Both the position numbers and the translations under genes were made by a program. 64,000 nucleotides of DNA, from the NCBI RefSeq assembly GCF_004343255.1, contig NZ_SMDD01000001.1, positions 880,577-944,576 on the forward strand, given 5' to 3'. Positions within the stretch are counted from its first letter, which is position 1. Each line of letters starts with the position of its first letter. The notes under the pieces are model-generated. The model was not told where the DNA came from. It did no database searches and worked only from the letters and a program-made list of their open reading frames with translations. This DNA comes from Laceyella sacchari. Its GTDB lineage: Bacteria; Bacillota; Bacilli; Thermoactinomycetales; Thermoactinomycetaceae. This document shows positions 61,811 to 64,000 of this stretch, piece by piece.

Positions 61811-62200
61811 TCCAGAGATTATGTAGAATGGGTGAAGGTTTATCATGGAAGCAATCCCGGATGTTACATTGATGTAGATGGTGAACCCTATCCTTTCGAT
61901 CGGTGGTTATCTATTTCAGAAGAAGTAGGGGATGATGACTTTTGCCATGTGATGGGGGAATATAGACAGATGTATCTCACTGATGATTCCGATCCATCCC
62001 TTCCTAAAGGGTTTGTCCTCTTTGCATGGGATGGACAGAACAAATGGTATTGTTTCGATAATCGAGGATCAGCTGAATCTCCCTCAATCGTGCTGATTAA
62101 TTGGGAGGCTCATTATGAGGATGATCCAGACTATGTCGTTACTAAAATAAAAGGATCGTTTAGCGAATTAATGAATAGCTTGTTCTATCCATCTACTTAG
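61775..62200 (+). pseudogene. SUKH gene lacking its 5' end
   Basis: IQRIEEFVGQRLSRDYVEWVKVYHGSNPG onward, through PYPFDRWLSISEEVGDDDF, FVLFAWDGQNKWYCFDNRG, to a final helix. The frame is closed by TAA just upstream and has no standard start before TTG 61808, which would drop the first SUKH helix. Its missing first 16 codons lie at 58593. A product from TTG 61808 (130 aa) is possible but probably misfolded. Its 3' end overlaps the convergent gene by 33 nt. Confidence 0.65.
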
Positions 62201-62584
62201 ACTTGTGTCAACTTTGCTATATTGAAGGATATAATTGATGCAGTAAACCTCAAGATTACTTAAGAAATATTTGATTAACCAATAACGCCCATACACAACC
62301 AAGCCAATAGCCATGGCTTTAATCCATGTCAATTCTCCAAAGAGGCTATAGAGTAAGAATCCCCAAACAAGTGGGTAGATAATGGTTCTTGCACTTGATA
62401 CGAATCGAATGGCAAGGAATGTTGCCAATATGGCGATGGATAGGATTCCAACCAACTTTACCGAGTGTAAGGAAGTGATGATGTACCATAGCGCAAACGG
62501 CTCAATGAAATTGATCACAGACAGCCAAAACTCGATTTCCCTTTGCTTACCTTCTGGATCAGTTACATTGATTATCACTTTCAT
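62168..62584 (-). CDS. Unknown membrane protein
   Basis: 138 aa. ATG 62584 with GGAGGGGTGAG upstream, which overrides the long open frame to 62938. A short polar start (KVIINVTDPEGKQREIEFWL) precedes three to four helices (FALWYIITSLHSVKLVGILSI, ILATFLAIRFVSSARTIIY, PLVWGFLLYSLFGELTWI). Family not recognised. Convergent with the broken SUKH gene. Confidence 0.6.
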   Translation of the reverse strand: MKVIINVTDPEGKQREIEFWLSVINFIEPFALWYIITSLHSVKLVGILSIAILATFLAIRFVSSARTIIYPLVWGFLLYSLFGELTWIKAMAIGLVVYGRYWLIKYFLSNLEVYCINYILQYSKVDTSLSRWIEQAIH

Positions 62585-62608
62585 CCCACTCACCCCTCCT
62601 TTAAACGA

Positions 62609-62636
62609 ATACCCACTTGCAGAAAAAGCAAGTGGG
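62609..62636 (-). terminator. Hairpin after the GntR gene
   Basis: CCCACTTGC / GCAAGTGGG (9 bp) with a 7-nt loop. No clean T-run on either strand. Confidence 0.45.
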
Positions 62637-62642
62637 TGATGG

Positions 62643-63431
62643 TTATTTGCTCGCATCATCAGCAATCTCATAGGTATAAGCAAATTCATGTAATGAAGCA
62701 TTGGCGATAATGCGGCTGTATTCAAACAAGATTTCTTCATCGTGATCGCCACTTTCAGGTTTGGCCCAGATCCAGCGGTCCATTTCCACGATCGGTTGGT
62801 TTCTTCCGATATGGAGGAGGGTGGCCTCATCGGATGATGGCATGCGGCAGGTGAGTTGTTCGTGAGTGCGGATGGGCAGCAGTTGTTTATGCTCACGCAG
62901 CCATTTGAACAACGGAAGTTGGTGATCTTCTTGCCCAACCAATTCGCCAGCTACAGAGGCGAGCAGATAGGTGTCCAAGATCCGGTAAGGAACGCGGTCG
63001 ACTAGTTGCACGCGATAGCGGCGCAATATGTTCTTATGCTCCGGTATGTTGAGCTTAGCGCCAATCTCTTCGCCGGCGGGGCGGATAGAGGAAGGTTCCA
63101 GATAGCGGATGAGGACATCCCGACCAGACGCACGCATGGAATGGATGAAAGAACCGACTTGTTGCAATTCAGGCCCTTTGTTTTTGGGAGTTCCGCCACC
63201 CAATTTCACTTTTGGCGCATGGGAACGGACAAAAATGCCGCCGCGAGGAACAATATCGATGAGATTGTCTGATTGAAGGCGAAGGAGCGCTGTCCGGATG
63301 GTGGTGCGGCTTACCCCCAATTCTTCGGCTAATACGCGTTCTGCTGGCAATCGCTGCCCAGCTACATATTTCCCTTCTATGATCCGTTTATGGATGATTT
63401 TTACGATCTCATCTATTTTGGAGTTGCTCAT
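62643..63431 (-). CDS. GntR-family regulator with UTRA ligand domain
   Basis: 262 aa. Winged helix IIEGKYVAGQRLPAERVLAEELGVSRTTIRTALLRLQSDNLIDIVPRGGIFV (residues 14-70), then a UTRA/chorismate-lyase-like sensor with RRYRVQLVDRVPYRILDTYL. UTRA regulators respond to sugar phosphates or similar small ligands. ATG 63431 with GAGGTGAA at 4 nt. Overlaps or abuts the Nudix gene upstream, so the two form an operon, probably autoregulated through the palindrome at 63951. Reminiscent of plasmid-borne KorSA-type regulators, but not diagnostic. Confidence 0.85.
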   Translation of the reverse strand: MSNSKIDEIVKIIHKRIIEGKYVAGQRLPAERVLAEELGVSRTTIRTALLRLQSDNLIDIVPRGGIFVRSHAPKVKLGGGTPKNKGPELQQVGSFIHSMRASGRDVLIRYLEPSSIRPAGEEIGAKLNIPEHKNILRRYRVQLVDRVPYRILDTYLLASVAGELVGQEDHQLPLFKWLREHKQLLPIRTHEQLTCRMPSSDEATLLHIGRNQPIVEMDRWIWAKPESGDHDEEILFEYSRIIANASLHEFAYTYEIADDASK

Positions 63432-63445
63432 CGGGTTCACCTCAT

Positions 63446-63916
63446 TCACCGGATAAAGGCTTTTTCCTGATGTTGCAGATAGTCTTGGATGCGAACGCGT
63501 TGGGCGGGATGCATCGCAAGCTGTTTCGTTTCTTCTACGGTGAAAAATTGGACTTCATGCGACTCCGAACTAATGGATAATTCACCACCAATAATCCGAC
63601 ATTCAAAACAGATGGAAAACTGTTGGCGCACTTCCCCATCTGAGTAGGCGATGATGTGCTCAGGATCAGTGTAAATCCCGATACATTTTAACACTTCCAC
63701 CTCAAACCCCGTCTCTTCTTTCACTTCCCGGATGATCGCTTGTTCGATGGATTCGCCTAGTTCCAATGCTCCACCTGGCAAAGACCATAGCGCGTTGTCT
63801 CTACGTTTATGGAGCAAGATTTTTCCGTTTGAATCCGTTACCACTGCAGAGGCAGCCGGAACAATGGAGTTGGGTTGGGGGGCGTTTGGTTGATGATAGT
63901 AATCTTTTCGTGCCAC
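63446..63916 (-). CDS. Nudix hydrolase
   Basis: 156 aa. Nudix box GGALELGESIEQAIIREVKEETGF is complete. PAASAVVTDSNGKILLHKRRDN precedes and FFTVEETKQLAM follows. GTG 63916 with GGAGG at 7 nt. NUDIX proteins beside GntR/UTRA regulators are common on actinobacterial plasmids and islands; the substrate is unknown. Confidence 0.85.
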   Translation of the reverse strand: MARKDYYHQPNAPQPNSIVPAASAVVTDSNGKILLHKRRDNALWSLPGGALELGESIEQAIIREVKEETGFEVEVLKCIGIYTDPEHIIAYSDGEVRQQFSICFECRIIGGELSISSESHEVQFFTVEETKQLAMHPAQRVRIQDYLQHQEKAFIR

Positions 63917-63947
63917 AGTATATCCTCCAGAATGATTTTTCAAGATG

Positions 63948-63976
63948 ATATTGGTTATTACCAAAGGTTATGTCAA
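63948..63976 (-). promoter_or_regulatory. Promoter and candidate GntR operator of the Nudix-GntR operon
   Basis: On the minus strand TTGACA (63976-63971), 17-nt spacer, CAATAT (63953-63948). Within the spacer lies TTGGT-N4-ACCAA (63951-63964), the spacing used by UTRA-type GntR regulators. Confidence 0.55.
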
Positions 63977-64000
63977 TATCGTAGCATAAATATTTAGAAT

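Larger units (their letters stand above)
47702..64000. mobile_element. Accessory island inserted in ytfJ; right end not reached
   Basis: From the ytfJ break onward conserved sporulation synteny is lost and the content changes to phage/plasmid-like and toxin genes, with a strongly AT-rich block at 48.6-52.2 kb and many remnants. A ParM-like system suggests plasmid ancestry. No integrase or transposase is in the window, so the element type and right boundary are open; the GntR/Nudix pair at the end may or may not belong. Confidence 0.5.

Noticed and set aside
1-64000. tRNA or rRNA genes
   Set aside because: No cloverleaf with a T-loop consensus (GGTTCGAATCC-like) or rRNA segment was noticed on reading; none claimed.

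Overview
The window looks like chromosome of an endospore-forming member of the Bacillota, most likely a thermoactinomycete-type Bacillales (inference from mid-GC coding sequence, AGGAGG-type ribosome binding sites, frequent TTG and GTG starts, and gene order). Sporulation genes (spoIIM, dacF, spoIIAA, spoIIAB, sigF, spoVAA, spoVAB, spoVAEA, a ytfJ fragment) and synteny with the Bacillus subtilis stretch nudF / spoIIM / fur / yqzK / deoB / punA / dacF / sigF / rib / scpAB support this. ctaA points to aerobic respiration with haem A.

Layout. 1-9.1 kb: end of a branched-chain 2-oxoacid dehydrogenase E2 gene, lipB, an unknown OB-fold protein, a 30-residue Prli42-like peptide, and a propionyl-CoA to succinyl-CoA operon (split B12 mutase, epimerase, carboxyltransferase). 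9.2-10.7 kb: EcsC-family protein and a winged-helix regulator. 10.8-16.9 kb: what I read as a complete retron: promoter, structured RNA with pairing a1/a2 ends and a long msd-like stem, then an ARM/HEAT-repeat protein, a winged-helix plus SWIM zinc-finger protein, and a retron-type reverse transcriptase with a long N-terminal extension. 17-35 kb: conserved core (mciZ-like, nudF, endonuclease Q, spoIIM, fur, ald, deoB, two purine nucleoside phosphorylases, an InhA-type M6 protease, dacF, the spoIIA operon and a shrunken spoVA operon). 35-40.5 kb: TetR regulator, azlCD, a membrane-anchored macro-domain protein, a methyltransferase with a structured leader, ctaA. 40.7-47.6 kb: FMN riboswitch and ribDE-ribBA-ribH, scpAB, an EIIA-like protein, a DUF2953 protein.

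At 47.7 kb ytfJ stops after 36 codons and an accessory island begins that runs to, or beyond, the window end. It holds a three-fold zinc-ribbon protein, AT-rich secreted proteins (DUF3238-like; cell-wall-binding repeats), a ParM-like actin with a candidate partner and upstream iterons, and a polymorphic-toxin region: an EndoU-type toxin with candidate immunity protein, a WHH-type nuclease toxin that starts with a prepilin-like leader and follows a signal peptidase and a Yip1-like membrane protein, SUKH (SMI1/KNR4) immunity proteins, and several gene fragments. A UTRA/GntR regulator and a Nudix hydrolase close the window.

The strongest leads are the retron with its candidate RNA, the island junction inside ytfJ, and the prepilin-leader toxin cluster. 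All family assignments are from reading the sequence; no database search was run.
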